Below are positions 7,316-15,027 of a DNA stretch of 64,000 nt, piece by piece. The notes beneath the pieces were generated by a model. That model was given only the letters and a program-made list of their open reading frames with translations, was not told the origin of the DNA and searched no databases. This stretch comes from a virus. The stretch is taken from positions 1-64,000 of the IMG/VR virus record IMGVR_UViG_3300020583_000014, one strand, 5' to 3'. Every line of letters starts with the position of its first letter. The stretch's first letter is position 1. A program made the translations under genes and the position numbers.

Positions 7316-8230
7316 TTAGACCCCCACCCCCGGCAGTAATCTAGGCCCTCTACCAGTGGGAATTTGCTGCACGGCATCGTAAACTACGGAGCCTACCCTT
7401 GGAGTCCAGCGGGATGCGCTGTCCTTTGCAGATAGCCCCTCTGCAATCTCAATGGCCGAGACGATTGTCTCTGCCAGCTTGGTATGGTCAGCAAGGGGGA
7501 TAGTATGCTGACCTAATAGGGTATTCCAGCTTTCCATTACTTGACTAAAATGGGAACGGGCATGATCACCCTCTTTGATAACCACATGGAATACATCATA
7601 GTAGCGTTGTGCAGCTTCCAGGGATACAAGGGGGCTGATATCCTCTTGAATATCATCCCCGATGAATCGTTTAATTTGTGCCTTGGTAAGGGACTTTGGG
7701 GATTCCTCATCCCCCACTGTAAAAAGGTACCCACGCTTAGCCCGCTTTTCATAACTGTCATGGACAGTATGTTCAGACGCGAAATACCAGGGGAAGTTAT
7801 AGGATTCAAAGTTGTTCCCACCACCCCCACCCTCAAGGTAAATCTGGGTAAGCTGTTCAATGATTCGTTTATCAGCTTCAAATTGGCTAACTTGGAGGGG
7901 AGCCGAATCACAATTGGCATCTCCTACCCCCATGAACATAACGTGGGGGTCTGAGATAGGCTTACGATCAAGGATTGAGGTAAAGAGAGTACCCAGGCCC
8001 TCTTTGGCGATAACTGAGGCAATCATACCCATACTGCCCGTGACATCTAGGGCAATAATGACAGGGGTAGACTGTGGGTTACTTGCACTATCCCTGGATT
8101 CCCGTACTTTGATATGTAGGGGGTCCAGATTCTTATTCAGTCGAGATGAGTAAATCTCATCCACATGTTTGTGTCTTACCGAATCTGTAAAGGTCCGGTA
8201 TGTTGTGGGATCAAAAGTACCTGCGCCCAT
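7316..8230 (-). CDS. von Willebrand A domain protein
   Basis: 304 residues. A VWA domain starts near residue 57 with the MIDAS motif D-V-T-G-S-M, followed by the helices and strands of the fold and a metal-site Asp region near 105. No signal peptide or membrane helix, so probably cytoplasmic. First gene of the leftward operon with purZ. VWA proteins usually bind other proteins through a metal; the partner is unknown. Good AAAGGAG site. Confidence 0.8.
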   Translation of the reverse strand: MGAGTFDPTTYRTFTDSVRHKHVDEIYSSRLNKNLDPLHIKVRESRDSASNPQSTPVIIALDVTGSMGMIASVIAKEGLGTLFTSILDRKPISDPHVMFMGVGDANCDSAPLQVSQFEADKRIIEQLTQIYLEGGGGGNNFESYNFPWYFASEHTVHDSYEKRAKRGYLFTVGDEESPKSLTKAQIKRFIGDDIQEDISPLVSLEAAQRYYDVFHVVIKEGDHARSHFSQVMESWNTLLGQHTIPLADHTKLAETIVSAIEIAEGLSAKDSASRWTPRVGSVVYDAVQQIPTGRGPRLLPGVGV

Positions 8231-8264
8231 CTTTATGGTTTCTCCTTTGCTTACTTACACTTCC

Positions 8265-8292
8265 ATCATACCATATATTGACTATTTGTCAA
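8265..8292 (-). promoter_or_regulatory. Promoter and operator of the VWA-purZ operon
   Basis: On the minus strand: TTGACA (8292-8287), a 16-nt spacer and TATGAT (8270-8265). The -35 region is part of TTGACAAATAGTCAA, which has perfect 5-bp arms and is a variant of the 15-bp operator seen at 8537, 19916, 55033 and 61167. Confidence 0.75.
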
Positions 8293-8315
8293 GTTGTTTG
8301 GAGGTCATTTACCTC

Positions 8316-8345
8316 TTGCTATCCATGCAATTCCTAGGGTAGAAT
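8316..8345 (+). promoter_or_regulatory. Putative rightward promoter
   Basis: TTGCTA (8316-8321), 18-nt spacer, TAGAAT (8340-8345), followed by a perfect GGAGGT ribosome site at 8355-8360. Divergent from the VWA-purZ promoter. Confidence 0.55.
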
Positions 8346-8363
8346 ATGGCTGTGGAGGTCATT

Positions 8364-8540
8364 ATGCTGAACTCGAATAAGATCATGGCCCCCGTTACTG
8401 TGCCGGTTGCGGGGGATACCATCCTCACCTTTGTTGAGGATAGGAATGGGCGGTGGATTGCCATCCGCACCCCAAAAGCCCAAGAACGGCCTGTATTAAA
8501 TACAGACCCTAAATCCTGGATTTTATCTAAGGTAGCTTGA
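8364..8540 (+). CDS. Small hypothetical protein
   Basis: 58 residues. ATG at 8364 is preferred over one at 8346 because GGAGGT lies 3-9 nt before it and the -10 box overlaps the other start. Beta-rich, with D-T-I-L-T-F-V-E and W-I-A-I strands (a CsrA-like length, but no clear match). The C-terminal 14 residues include V-L-N-T-D-P, encoded by a 23-bp repeat. Confidence 0.55.
   Translation: MLNSNKIMAPVTVPVAGDTILTFVEDRNGRWIAIRTPKAQERPVLNTDPKSWILSKVA
8487..8509. repeat. 23-bp dispersed palindromic repeat, copy 4
   Basis: Core TGTATTAAATACA, inside the 3' end of the 8364-8540 gene, read in frame as V-L-N-T-D-P. Confidence 0.9.
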
Positions 8541-8565
8541 CAAATAGGCAAACCTCTGGTATCCT
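8537..8565 (+). promoter_or_regulatory. Rightward promoter with 15-bp operator variant
   Basis: TTGACA (8537-8542), 17-nt spacer, TATCCT (8560-8565). The -35 region reads TTGACAAATAGGCAA, one of the five members of the operator family. Overlaps the end of the preceding gene. Confidence 0.6.
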
Positions 8566-8590
8566 AGAATTTGACTGGGGCTAGTATAGC

Positions 8591-8995
8591 ATGATGAAAG
8601 AGATCGGACTTGAGGCAGCGCGAGATCACTTCGTATCCAAGACATGCAAGGGTGAAATCTGCGGAATGTGCTGGCGGGAAGGACGGCACCACATTGAGGC
8701 CACGCACAAGTTAGGTGAAGAGCTACCAGCGGATTACCCGCACCACCGGCACAACGCAACGCAGTACGTTTGCTGCAAGCATTTCAGCGCAGTCGTCGGA
8801 TTGATGACCGCGATTGATTGGTCCATTATGAAACGAGACTGGGCACTGTTGAGCGTGGTCGATGGTAAAGATACGGATCGAGTTATCCGCATAGAGACGG
8901 AAACGGAAGCAAGGAACTGGGTGGAGCGTTTTCCGAGGTCGTATCGGCTGCTTTCGAGGGCGTCAGCGGGGGAATGGGAGAGGGATGAATCGTGA
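8591..8995 (+). CDS. Hypothetical protein, possible zinc binding
   Basis: 134 residues. Contains C-x4-C-G-M-C-W near residue 20 and several His in H-H-I-E-A-T-H, then a C-C-K-H motif near 59, together a plausible metal site. Codon use is more GC-rich than in neighbouring genes, which suggests acquisition from elsewhere. Own promoter with the 15-bp operator. Function unknown. Confidence 0.6.
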   Translation: MMKEIGLEAARDHFVSKTCKGEICGMCWREGRHHIEATHKLGEELPADYPHHRHNATQYVCCKHFSAVVGLMTAIDWSIMKRDWALLSVVDGKDTDRVIRIETETEARNWVERFPRSYRLLSRASAGEWERDES

Positions 8996-9102
8996 GAAAC
9001 CCAGGAGTTATTGCCGATGCCGCCGTCTATAGCAGGACTACGAAGATTACGACGGCGAGTATGAAGCCAAACTGGGGGCTGCTTAAGGGACTGGCCCCTT
9101 AG
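8992..9102 (+). CDS. Possible micro-protein overlapping tRNA start
   Basis: 36 residues from GTG in a GTGA overlap with the previous stop; the stop lies inside the tRNA gene. Composition matches the GC-richer upstream gene. Coding status is uncertain. Confidence 0.3.
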   Translation: MRNPGVIADAAVYSRTTKITTASMKPNWGLLKGLAP

Positions 9103-9167
9103 CTCAGTGGGAGAGCATCCGACTCATAATCGGGGGGTCCTTTGTTCAATTCAAAGAGGGGCTACCA
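9093..9167 (+). tRNA. tRNA with CAT anticodon (Met, or Ile2)
   Basis: A cloverleaf can be folded: acceptor GGCCCCT with AGGGGCT (G1-U72 wobble), anticodon loop CTCATAA giving CAT, T-arm loop TTCAATT, discriminator A and encoded CCA. It may be elongator Met or, if modified by lysidine, Ile reading AUA. Confidence 0.85.
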
Positions 9168-9173
9168 AAAAGG

Positions 9174-9196
9174 GGGTCTGTACTAAATACAGACCC
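9174..9196. repeat. 23-bp dispersed palindromic repeat, copy 5
   Basis: The most symmetric copy: apart from the T/C position near the centre both arms match. It lies between the tRNA and the zinc-ribbon gene, 7 nt before its ATG. Confidence 0.92.
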
Positions 9197-9203
9197 TATT
9201 CTT

Positions 9204-9428
9204 ATGCCTAGAATAATTAATGATGAGTTCACCAATCTCCTTATAACCAAGCAATACCGGCGTCAGCTACGGCTACAGCGGGATGGTAAATGTATAACCT
9301 GTGGGGATGACCGCACGGACTCTAAGGTGTACTGCCCCGGCCATGCAGCATATTTTAGGGAGAAGAAACGGGACAGGGAAGGGTCAGGGAAGAGGTACAA
9401 GGGGGCAAGGAGCTACCATAATGGTTAG
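9204..9428 (+). CDS. Zinc-ribbon protein, paralogue family member 2
   Basis: 74 residues. F-T-N-L-L-I-T-K, then R-D-G-K-C-I-T-C-G, then C-P-G-H, then a basic tail with K-R-Y-K-G-A-R-S-Y. Very close in pattern to the protein at 37199 and more distantly to that at 2436. Probably binds nucleic acid through one zinc finger. The ATG follows a 23-bp repeat by 7 nt with no Shine-Dalgarno sequence. Confidence 0.7.
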   Translation: MPRIINDEFTNLLITKQYRRQLRLQRDGKCITCGDDRTDSKVYCPGHAAYFREKKRDREGSGKRYKGARSYHNG

Positions 9429-9621
9429 ATATTTAGCAGGAGTATGGTTCACAATTGGGCAGGTAATCTATCTCCTACCCTGCTTATATAAGGCAGTCTT
9501 TATCTGGGGATTACACCCAACTAACCCCGAGGATATTAGGGATTTTATACAATCCCATTACCCCTTGGAGTGGGGTAAGTTTCAGTCAAATTGCAGGGAG
9601 TGGAAAGAGAAGTGGAATTAG
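9421..9621 (+). CDS. Small membrane protein
   Basis: 66 residues. ATG at 9421 overlaps the previous gene end by 8 nt. One hydrophobic segment (about 4-28), then a polar helical tail. Function unknown. Confidence 0.55.
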   Translation: MVRYLAGVWFTIGQVIYLLPCLYKAVFIWGLHPTNPEDIRDFIQSHYPLEWGKFQSNCREWKEKWN

Positions 9622-9625
9622 ATAA

Positions 9626-9707
9626 GGCCAGATGGCGGAACTGGTATACGCAATGGACTTAAAATCCATCACCTTCAGGTATGTGGGTTCGATTCCCACT
9701 CTGGCTA
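9626..9707 (+). tRNA. tRNA-Leu (TAA anticodon)
   Basis: Acceptor GGCCAGA with TCTGGCT, anticodon loop CTTAAAA in a GGA/TCC stem giving TAA, a variable arm and a T-loop TTCGATT. Discriminator A; CCA is not encoded, unlike the neighbouring tRNA, so host CCA addition is needed. Confidence 0.85.
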
Positions 9708-9710
9708 CTT

Positions 9711-9956
9711 ATGTCCTCTAAACTAATCCCCCATAAAGTTACCATAGAGTCCTGTGATAAAGGGTATGGATTCTATTATAAAGGTGAGTGCTTTGCATAT
9801 GTGTGGGCTATGCCAGCTTTCTCTCCTGGGTGGTGGAAAAATCTGCTCTTATTCTCTAACCGTAGTAACCAGGATTTGCTAATGGCGGGGGAGAGAATAA
9901 AGAAGGCTACTTCTCGACATCACTCCATCTCTCTCCCTGTGCCCCACTCCATTTGA
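9711..9956 (+). CDS. Small hypothetical protein
   Basis: 81 residues from ATG at 9711, just after the tRNA; a longer reading from inside the tRNA is rejected. Aromatic-rich middle (G-Y-G-F-Y-Y). The last 50 bases overlap the convergent polymerase gene. Function unknown. Confidence 0.5.
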   Translation: MSSKLIPHKVTIESCDKGYGFYYKGECFAYVWAMPAFSPGWWKNLLLFSNRSNQDLLMAGERIKKATSRHHSISLPVPHSI

Positions 9957-11247
9957 TAGGAACTAGCATAGGCATTGCTCCCTCCATTACTCCCCCCACA
10001 GTTTGTATCCACTCCTCCGCAAGATCCTCTCGTACCTCATACAGTAGCTCATCATGGATAGGTAGTAGGGGGTGTATAACCTCTTGTAGCCTGGCCTGCT
10101 CCCATATCTGATGGGTTTCTGCCATACACAGACGGAGTACCCCACATGCGGTACCTTGAATTGGGTGATTCCCTAACTCCCTCAGGGTAGAGCTTACCAC
10201 CCATGGTAGTACACTCTTTACTCCGGGGGTATGTAACACACGCCCGAAGAGATCCCAAACCATCTCTTTCTGTCGTGCCCGTGCATGGTCTACCTTCCGC
10301 ATCCGTAGTAGTTCTGGGTACTTCAGATAGAAACTGTTTATCAGGTCTTGGCATTTATTCTCTGTCCATCCCTTACCCACTGGCATCTGTGCGAGGAGTC
10401 CTGAGCCGGTAACATCATAGAGGCTGGCAAGGGTACAGGTTTTAGCGGGGAAGCGGTGCTCCTCTTTATCTACGTGGGGATACTTCCACTTACCTTTTTC
10501 ATCCTGGTAGCGGCCATCTTCTAGGTGGAATGCTGTTATAGAGAAGTCAGAGTATAGGTCCTCATCGTTTAGGTACACCTTAATAAGTGCTTCACAGTTA
10601 GAGCGATGGGCTGCCACTCTGGGCTCTATTTGCGAGAGGTCTACGGTTATCAGGATCCAGCCGGGACGTGTTATGAACCCTTCCCGTAACCGCTTGGCCC
10701 TCTTGCTATGCGCTGGTATAGCCAGCAGATTTGGTTCCTCAGCCGCAAAGCGCCCACTTGGTACGCGGGTATATTTGAAATTAGGGAATAGTCTCCAGGT
10801 GCCGTCTGGGGCTTTGCGTGCAAGTTTGAGTATAGGTTGACAATAGGTACCCCTATACTTTGAGCACTCTCGGTAGGCTTTAATTATAGGTACGACTATA
10901 TGGTCGTGTAGTATCCCGCCCAAAACTTCACTATCTATGGATTCCCTATCCCCACTCTTAGTCATCTTCCTTCTGGCTTGTTTTAAACCCAGAGTTTTGA
11001 ACAGTAAATGAGAGACTTGATCCCCACTATCTAAATTGGTATACACCCCCGTGATTCTCTTAACCTCCTCGGTAAGAGATTCCATTTCCTGCCCGAACTC
11101 TATATCTAACTTAGAAAAGTGAGATAATTCTACTTCTATCCCGTAATAACTGGCTGCCTCTACCCACGGCATACTATTGCTATCCAGCCTACGGATATTT
11201 ATCATGGAGGGTCTATCTGGAAGGAATACCCCACCGAATAATCTCAT
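9907..11247 (-). CDS. PolA-family DNA polymerase domain, DpoZ candidate
   Basis: 446 residues. Contains only the polymerase part of family A: motif A D-L-S-Q-I-E-P-R (203-210), O-helix K...Y near 269-277, N-H-P-I-Q-G-T-A (360-367) and motif C H-D-E (398-400). In the O-helix the Phe of E. coli Pol I (762) is Leu, and the Gly after the key Tyr is Asp. The 3'-5' exonuclease is encoded two genes upstream, so the enzyme is split. In Z-DNA phages a PolA-family enzyme (DpoZ) favours Z over A; this protein is a candidate on context. ATGA overlap with the MazG-like gene. Confidence 0.85.
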   Translation of the reverse strand: MRLFGGVFLPDRPSMINIRRLDSNSMPWVEAASYYGIEVELSHFSKLDIEFGQEMESLTEEVKRITGVYTNLDSGDQVSHLLFKTLGLKQARRKMTKSGDRESIDSEVLGGILHDHIVVPIIKAYRECSKYRGTYCQPILKLARKAPDGTWRLFPNFKYTRVPSGRFAAEEPNLLAIPAHSKRAKRLREGFITRPGWILITVDLSQIEPRVAAHRSNCEALIKVYLNDEDLYSDFSITAFHLEDGRYQDEKGKWKYPHVDKEEHRFPAKTCTLASLYDVTGSGLLAQMPVGKGWTENKCQDLINSFYLKYPELLRMRKVDHARARQKEMVWDLFGRVLHTPGVKSVLPWVVSSTLRELGNHPIQGTACGVLRLCMAETHQIWEQARLQEVIHPLLPIHDELLYEVREDLAEEWIQTVGGVMEGAMPMLVPIKWSGAQGERWSDVEK

Positions 11248-11666
11248 GGGATATGTAAGTGTGGACTCTTTTCAAGGCAGTCTGGATAGGGGCAATAGTA
11301 GGGGCCTGGAAGTAATACAGGTTTATCTGGTTCCTCTGGTAGATTAAGATAAACTAGTGGATGCTGTTCTTCCTCTACCATCCCCGCCATTAAGGTAAGG
11401 TAGCAAATAGCATCCACAAACCTACCCCGAATGCTCTCAGTGCTCTCTGTATGCCCTACCTTACAGTAGTGGGCTATAGCATCCAGGTGCTTCTTGGTAT
11501 ACACCCACCCTACCTGATAATTCTTGAGCCCTAGCTCATCTGCAAGCCGGTTGAAGTTTGCAAAACGGTCCTCACTGTTGGCATACTCCTTACCCTTTGA
11601 GGATTTCATTACCTCAACCTCAGTGAGGAGGTCCTTTTGGAAATCATCAAACTCTTTGAAGGTCAT
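11244..11666 (-). CDS. MazG-like nucleotide pyrophosphohydrolase
   Basis: 140 residues from ATG at 11666 (ATGA overlap with the upstream gene). All-helical, with the family pattern of phage MazG-like proteins: E-V near 20, K-G-K-E-Y-A-N-S-E-D, K-K-H-L-D-A-I and E-S-I-R-G-R-F-V-D-A. Such enzymes cut NTP or dNTP to the monophosphate. In Z-phages MazZ makes dGMP/GMP for PurZ, so this is a MazZ candidate. It lies between the exonuclease and polymerase genes, all coupled. Confidence 0.7.
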   Translation of the reverse strand: MTFKEFDDFQKDLLTEVEVMKSSKGKEYANSEDRFANFNRLADELGLKNYQVGWVYTKKHLDAIAHYCKVGHTESTESIRGRFVDAICYLTLMAGMVEEEQHPLVYLNLPEEPDKPVLLPGPYYCPYPDCLEKSPHLHIP

Positions 11667-13039
11667 AAATTGAACCACTCGTACGCTGACTTCTTTCTAA
11701 CTAACCTTTCTGCCCGCTCCTGTATTGGCCATAGTTCTAATGTACGGGCCGCGTCCTGACAAGCATAGGGCAGTATCTTCTCTAAGGGGGTATGGGATAT
11801 GCACTTACCAGGATAGGGACCAAGCTTAGCCTCTATCTCTTCATGGTGCATTTCCCAGTTACCCCATCTATCAAACACATCCAGGTTTGGATTAGCCGCA
11901 AGATCCGTAAAGAACCTTTTTAGCTTAGTTCCAAAGGACTGGGGTTTATACCCTTTCCACTCCCCTTTGGTATCCCGTATACATTCCTCGGAGGGCCTGC
12001 TCCACTCTTCTTGTAGCCCCCTAGCATAGTATTCTAGAATCCTATAGGTAGAGTAGGGGCGTACAAGGTCATCAAAGCTCTGCATCTCTGCCCCCAGGAA
12101 GCGGTAGGCTAGGGTCTTTAGGCCCTGTGGCATATTCCCTAGATGATAGGCTTCAGCCATGGTATCTATAATCAGATGATGGGGTACTGGCACCCCCATC
12201 CGCTTAAGGATGGGCCGGTCGAACAGCCTATTGTGTAACAGTATATGACCCTTCCACCTTTGTATCCACCAAGCCAATCTACCCAAAGCACAACTGTCTC
12301 CGGCCTGGATAAGTCTAGCTGTGCCTGGGCGCACTGAGAAGGTAAGGCAAAATGGAGTACCATTACGTGTTATCTCTGTATCGAGGGCCATGTTACATTC
12401 TGTATCTTGTTGAATATACTCATCTACGGCACTGCTTGTATTTAATACAAACCCGAAATCAGGATTTGGGTACTTATCCTGAGGGATGATTAACTCCCCT
12501 TTTAGATACTTGCGGAGGCGGATAAAGCAGCTTCGTAGATGGAGCATGAACTTGGGCTCATGTATCCCACGTGCTGGATGCCATATTGGAAATATGGCCC
12601 TCTCCATATCCCCAGGAACATCCCATATAAAAGGGAAAGCGAAGTGTACATCAAGATCCAACCCTGGTATCAGGGATGCAATTACTCCCCCTGCTGGTAT
12701 GATAAGTTCTGGGTTAGTTTCCTTTATTTGCCTATATAAGTGGTGCTCGGCACAGGATCTTATCATAGCGGCATCTTTAGGGTTGCTGTGGTCTAGCTTA
12801 CCCTCAGAACTAGTTGGGTAGCAGGCTACTGTGTTGGTTATCCTAATATCTCCCCTACGTAATCCAGCCAAAGGTAGGTAGTGCTCCGTAAGCTCCTGCC
12901 CAGTTTTACCAACAAAGGGCCTTCCGTACTTTGACTCTTCCTTTCCAGGTGCTTCTCCAATCAACATGACACTACATTTTTCTGGACCACAAGGGGGCAC
13001 GATTGGATTCTTACCTGGGCATAGGGGGCATCTATCCAT
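11663..13039 (-). CDS. Fused family-4-like uracil-DNA glycosylase and 3'-5' exonuclease
   Basis: 458 residues. Residues 1-185 are a UDG of the Fe-S family: C-P-L-C at 4-7, further Cys at 17, 22, 73 and 96, motif 1 G-E-A-P-G-K-E-E (28-35) and H-P-A (154-156). Residues 215-450 are a DnaQ-fold exonuclease with L-D-T-E (D220, E222), an Asp at 274 and Y-A-C-Q-D near 430. The linker (about 195-203) is encoded by a 23-bp repeat. Together with the polymerase gene this makes a complete proofreading polymerase split by a MazG-like gene. Good AGAGGT site. Confidence 0.85.
   Translation of the reverse strand: MDRCPLCPGKNPIVPPCGPEKCSVMLIGEAPGKEESKYGRPFVGKTGQELTEHYLPLAGLRRGDIRITNTVACYPTSSEGKLDHSNPKDAAMIRSCAEHHLYRQIKETNPELIIPAGGVIASLIPGLDLDVHFAFPFIWDVPGDMERAIFPIWHPARGIHEPKFMLHLRSCFIRLRKYLKGELIIPQDKYPNPDFGFVLNTSSAVDEYIQQDTECNMALDTEITRNGTPFCLTFSVRPGTARLIQAGDSCALGRLAWWIQRWKGHILLHNRLFDRPILKRMGVPVPHHLIIDTMAEAYHLGNMPQGLKTLAYRFLGAEMQSFDDLVRPYSTYRILEYYARGLQEEWSRPSEECIRDTKGEWKGYKPQSFGTKLKRFFTDLAANPNLDVFDRWGNWEMHHEEIEAKLGPYPGKCISHTPLEKILPYACQDAARTLELWPIQERAERLVRKKSAYEWFNL
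12432..12454. repeat. 23-bp dispersed palindromic repeat, copy 6
   Basis: Core TGTATTTAATACA inside the UDG-exonuclease gene. Read in frame it gives F-V-L-N-T-S and falls between the two enzyme domains. Confidence 0.88.
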
Positions 13040-13051
13040 AGCTGACCTCTA

Positions 13052-13195
13052 TCAATCTGTTCCTTCGAGTTCTTTTACCCTATCGTCTAATTGAGCTATC
13101 CCTTTCTCCAGCAAGAGTATTCTCCAGATAAGTATACCTATAATAACTAGTACACATACTAGAATACCTATTGAATTTATCATTGAATCTATCAT
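13052..13195 (-). CDS. Small single-pass membrane protein with coiled coil
   Basis: 47 residues, below the usual cut-off. A hydrophobic helix (about 7-29) is followed by a charged helix with heptad pattern. ATGA overlap with the ERCC4 gene stop supports coding. Size and topology resemble a spanin-like or membrane anchor protein, but it sits in the replication operon. Confidence 0.55.
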   Translation of the reverse strand: MIDSMINSIGILVCVLVIIGILIWRILLLEKGIAQLDDRVKELEGTD

Positions 13196-13911
13196 AACTT
13201 TACCCCTCTAATTTGCCGCACAATCTTTATAGCAGTAGGAACCCCTATCCGGCTAATTTTCATCCAATCCTGCTCCTCCGCGTGTACCATGTTGGGCACA
13301 GTCTTGAAATGATCTACCACTTCCTTGCTTCTCTTCACTCCAATACCATCAATGAGGCAGGCAAACTTACGCTCAAACGAGGGCTTCTCGAATGATGGGA
13401 CAATAATGTTCTGAGGCTGGGACATACTAGTATGGTTCCCCCACTCCTTCTGGAACCATTGGTACATAACTTTGATCTGGTATGCAGTCTCCTGAATGTC
13501 ACCTGACCGCACATACACCGTCCCCGCTACTTGCTGCACACTGAGCAGGAATCCAAATAGCTTGTCGTAGAGTACCCTTCGGCCCCCTATTGGTATCCAC
13601 GTCCCAGCTTTGTACTCTAGAATCAGTCCGGTAGCGGAGGGCTTCCATAGACCTTCTATGATAAGTAACCTGCGGTGGTAATCTTCCATCATCCCCGGCT
13701 GCTGGAATCCAGAAAAGCGCCCATCGTCAATGCAGGATAAAATGTCATTGGTCCGTTTGCGTTCCACCCCCACCATGATGTTACCCTCTGGGCCTTTACC
13801 CTCGAAGCACACGTCCCCCGCAGAGAGGGTTTCTATTTGCACGCCCATGCCAAGGTTACGGAGGTATGGAGCAAGCTCTACAGAGCCCACACGTCTGTCC
13901 ACCAAGATCAT
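13192..13911 (-). CDS. ERCC4-type structure-specific nuclease
   Basis: 239 residues. N-terminal ERCC4 nuclease domain with D-R-R near 5, G-D-V near 31 and the catalytic E-R-K-x3-D near 50, then a C-terminal helix-hairpin-helix region (about 186-230). The family (XPF/Mus81, archaeal Hef) cuts branched DNA. Likely role in recombination-dependent replication with the Sak4-like ATPase. ATGA-coupled on both sides. Confidence 0.85.
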   Translation of the reverse strand: MILVDRRVGSVELAPYLRNLGMGVQIETLSAGDVCFEGKGPEGNIMVGVERKRTNDILSCIDDGRFSGFQQPGMMEDYHRRLLIIEGLWKPSATGLILEYKAGTWIPIGGRRVLYDKLFGFLLSVQQVAGTVYVRSGDIQETAYQIKVMYQWFQKEWGNHTSMSQPQNIIVPSFEKPSFERKFACLIDGIGVKRSKEVVDHFKTVPNMVHAEEQDWMKISRIGVPTAIKIVRQIRGVKL

Positions 13912-14210
13912 TTAGTTATCCAAAGTATTAACCACCCAAATCCAAGGGAGCATAAAGGAGCAAGTATGATTGATGTATACATTTCCCATACGCTTTGCTC
14001 CTCCTTTGCGTATCTAGTGGGGTCGTGGGTTACTAATCCCCATATTGTGGATATCCCAATAAAGGATACTTTTGTGGGGGTAGGGCCATGCCATATGGGA
14101 TTAATGAACCATCCCCATAAAATGGATAGAGCCCACGCTTTAAGCACTAAACTAAGGGCTAGGGCTGGGATGGCGGCTAAACATCCTAGAGCTACCTCTT
14201 CCTTTTCCAT
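13908..14210 (-). CDS. Membrane protein
   Basis: 100 residues from ATG at 14210, overlapping the upstream stop as TAATG. Two or three hydrophobic segments (about 10-35, 40-60 and 85-100). Placed in the middle of the replication operon. No family recognised. Confidence 0.6.
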   Translation of the reverse strand: MEKEEVALGCLAAIPALALSLVLKAWALSILWGWFINPIWHGPTPTKVSFIGISTIWGLVTHDPTRYAKEEQSVWEMYTSIILAPLCSLGFGWLILWITK

Positions 14211-15022
14211 TAAAGTCCCCACTCCCGCAAACTTGTCCCTGGATAGATAGCCTGTACCAGTCCTGAGAACGTAGCCTCAGGCCCCCATAACTCCATCCCT
14301 ATAAGCTCTGGATCTGGTTTGCACTTTAGGATGCGAATACCAAAGCAGTCCGTCATCCCATGCTTATTACGGTTCTGGTGGGCCGGGTTGAAAATAGCCC
14401 GTAGCTGAACCTGCACAAGGAAGTCTTGCTCTCCAAATCCCTTTCGCTTGTAATCCCCTGTCTTTTCATCTATAGAGAAGGGTTTACCATTTAAATCTAA
14501 TTTAATTACCTTCTCGTACTCTGCCCCAACTTTATACGTGAATATGATATTTTTACCACTATCAAACCCACGCCCTATCATACGGCGTCTAGCCATGTTT
14601 ACATCAGTCCGCGTTATTGGCATTATCTGTGTAGTCTTACCAAACCACGCCAGTAATTGGAGGTCCCACGTGTCGGAATCACCATCAATTACTACGGTCC
14701 TAAAGGTTGCGTTGGCTACCGCCCCTTGATAACTATCATAAAACTCCTTCCACATCTGGACATAGGCTGGCTGGTCTGCTTGTCCAGGTAGGGGCATATT
14801 AAATATCTTAATAAAGATATCCCTCTGCCTAGTTAATGGGGGTACATTTTTAGATACCATATGCTCATATCCACGATCTACGGCTAGAAGTCCAATTCCT
14901 GGGGGAGCAGATAGAGCAAATTCAGTCTTACCAGAGTCCGGTAACCCCTCAATTCCAATCAACAACCTATATGGGGATTTGAATTGGGCAATGGGTGTAA
15001 ATCCATCAGGCAATACTGGCAT
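14210..15022 (-). CDS. Sak4-like (AAA_24) recombination ATPase
   Basis: 270 residues from ATG at 15022; a TTG start at 15055 would overlap the HNH gene. P-loop G-L-P-D-S-G-K-T near 27 and Walker B V-V-I-D near 110. RecA-fold ATPases of this group act as phage recombinases, often beside a nuclease and an SSB, as here. Assignment as Sak4-like rests on motif and context. Confidence 0.7.
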   Translation of the reverse strand: MPVLPDGFTPIAQFKSPYRLLIGIEGLPDSGKTEFALSAPPGIGLLAVDRGYEHMVSKNVPPLTRQRDIFIKIFNMPLPGQADQPAYVQMWKEFYDSYQGAVANATFRTVVIDGDSDTWDLQLLAWFGKTTQIMPITRTDVNMARRRMIGRGFDSGKNIIFTYKVGAEYEKVIKLDLNGKPFSIDEKTGDYKRKGFGEQDFLVQVQLRAIFNPAHQNRNKHGMTDCFGIRILKCKPDPELIGMELWGPEATFSGLVQAIYPGTSLREWGL

Positions 15023-15027
15023 AGGTT

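Noticed and set aside
10835-10855. TTGACAATAGG in the polymerase gene as another operator
   Set aside because: It lacks the second half of the 15-bp site and is inside a coding sequence without a -10 box.
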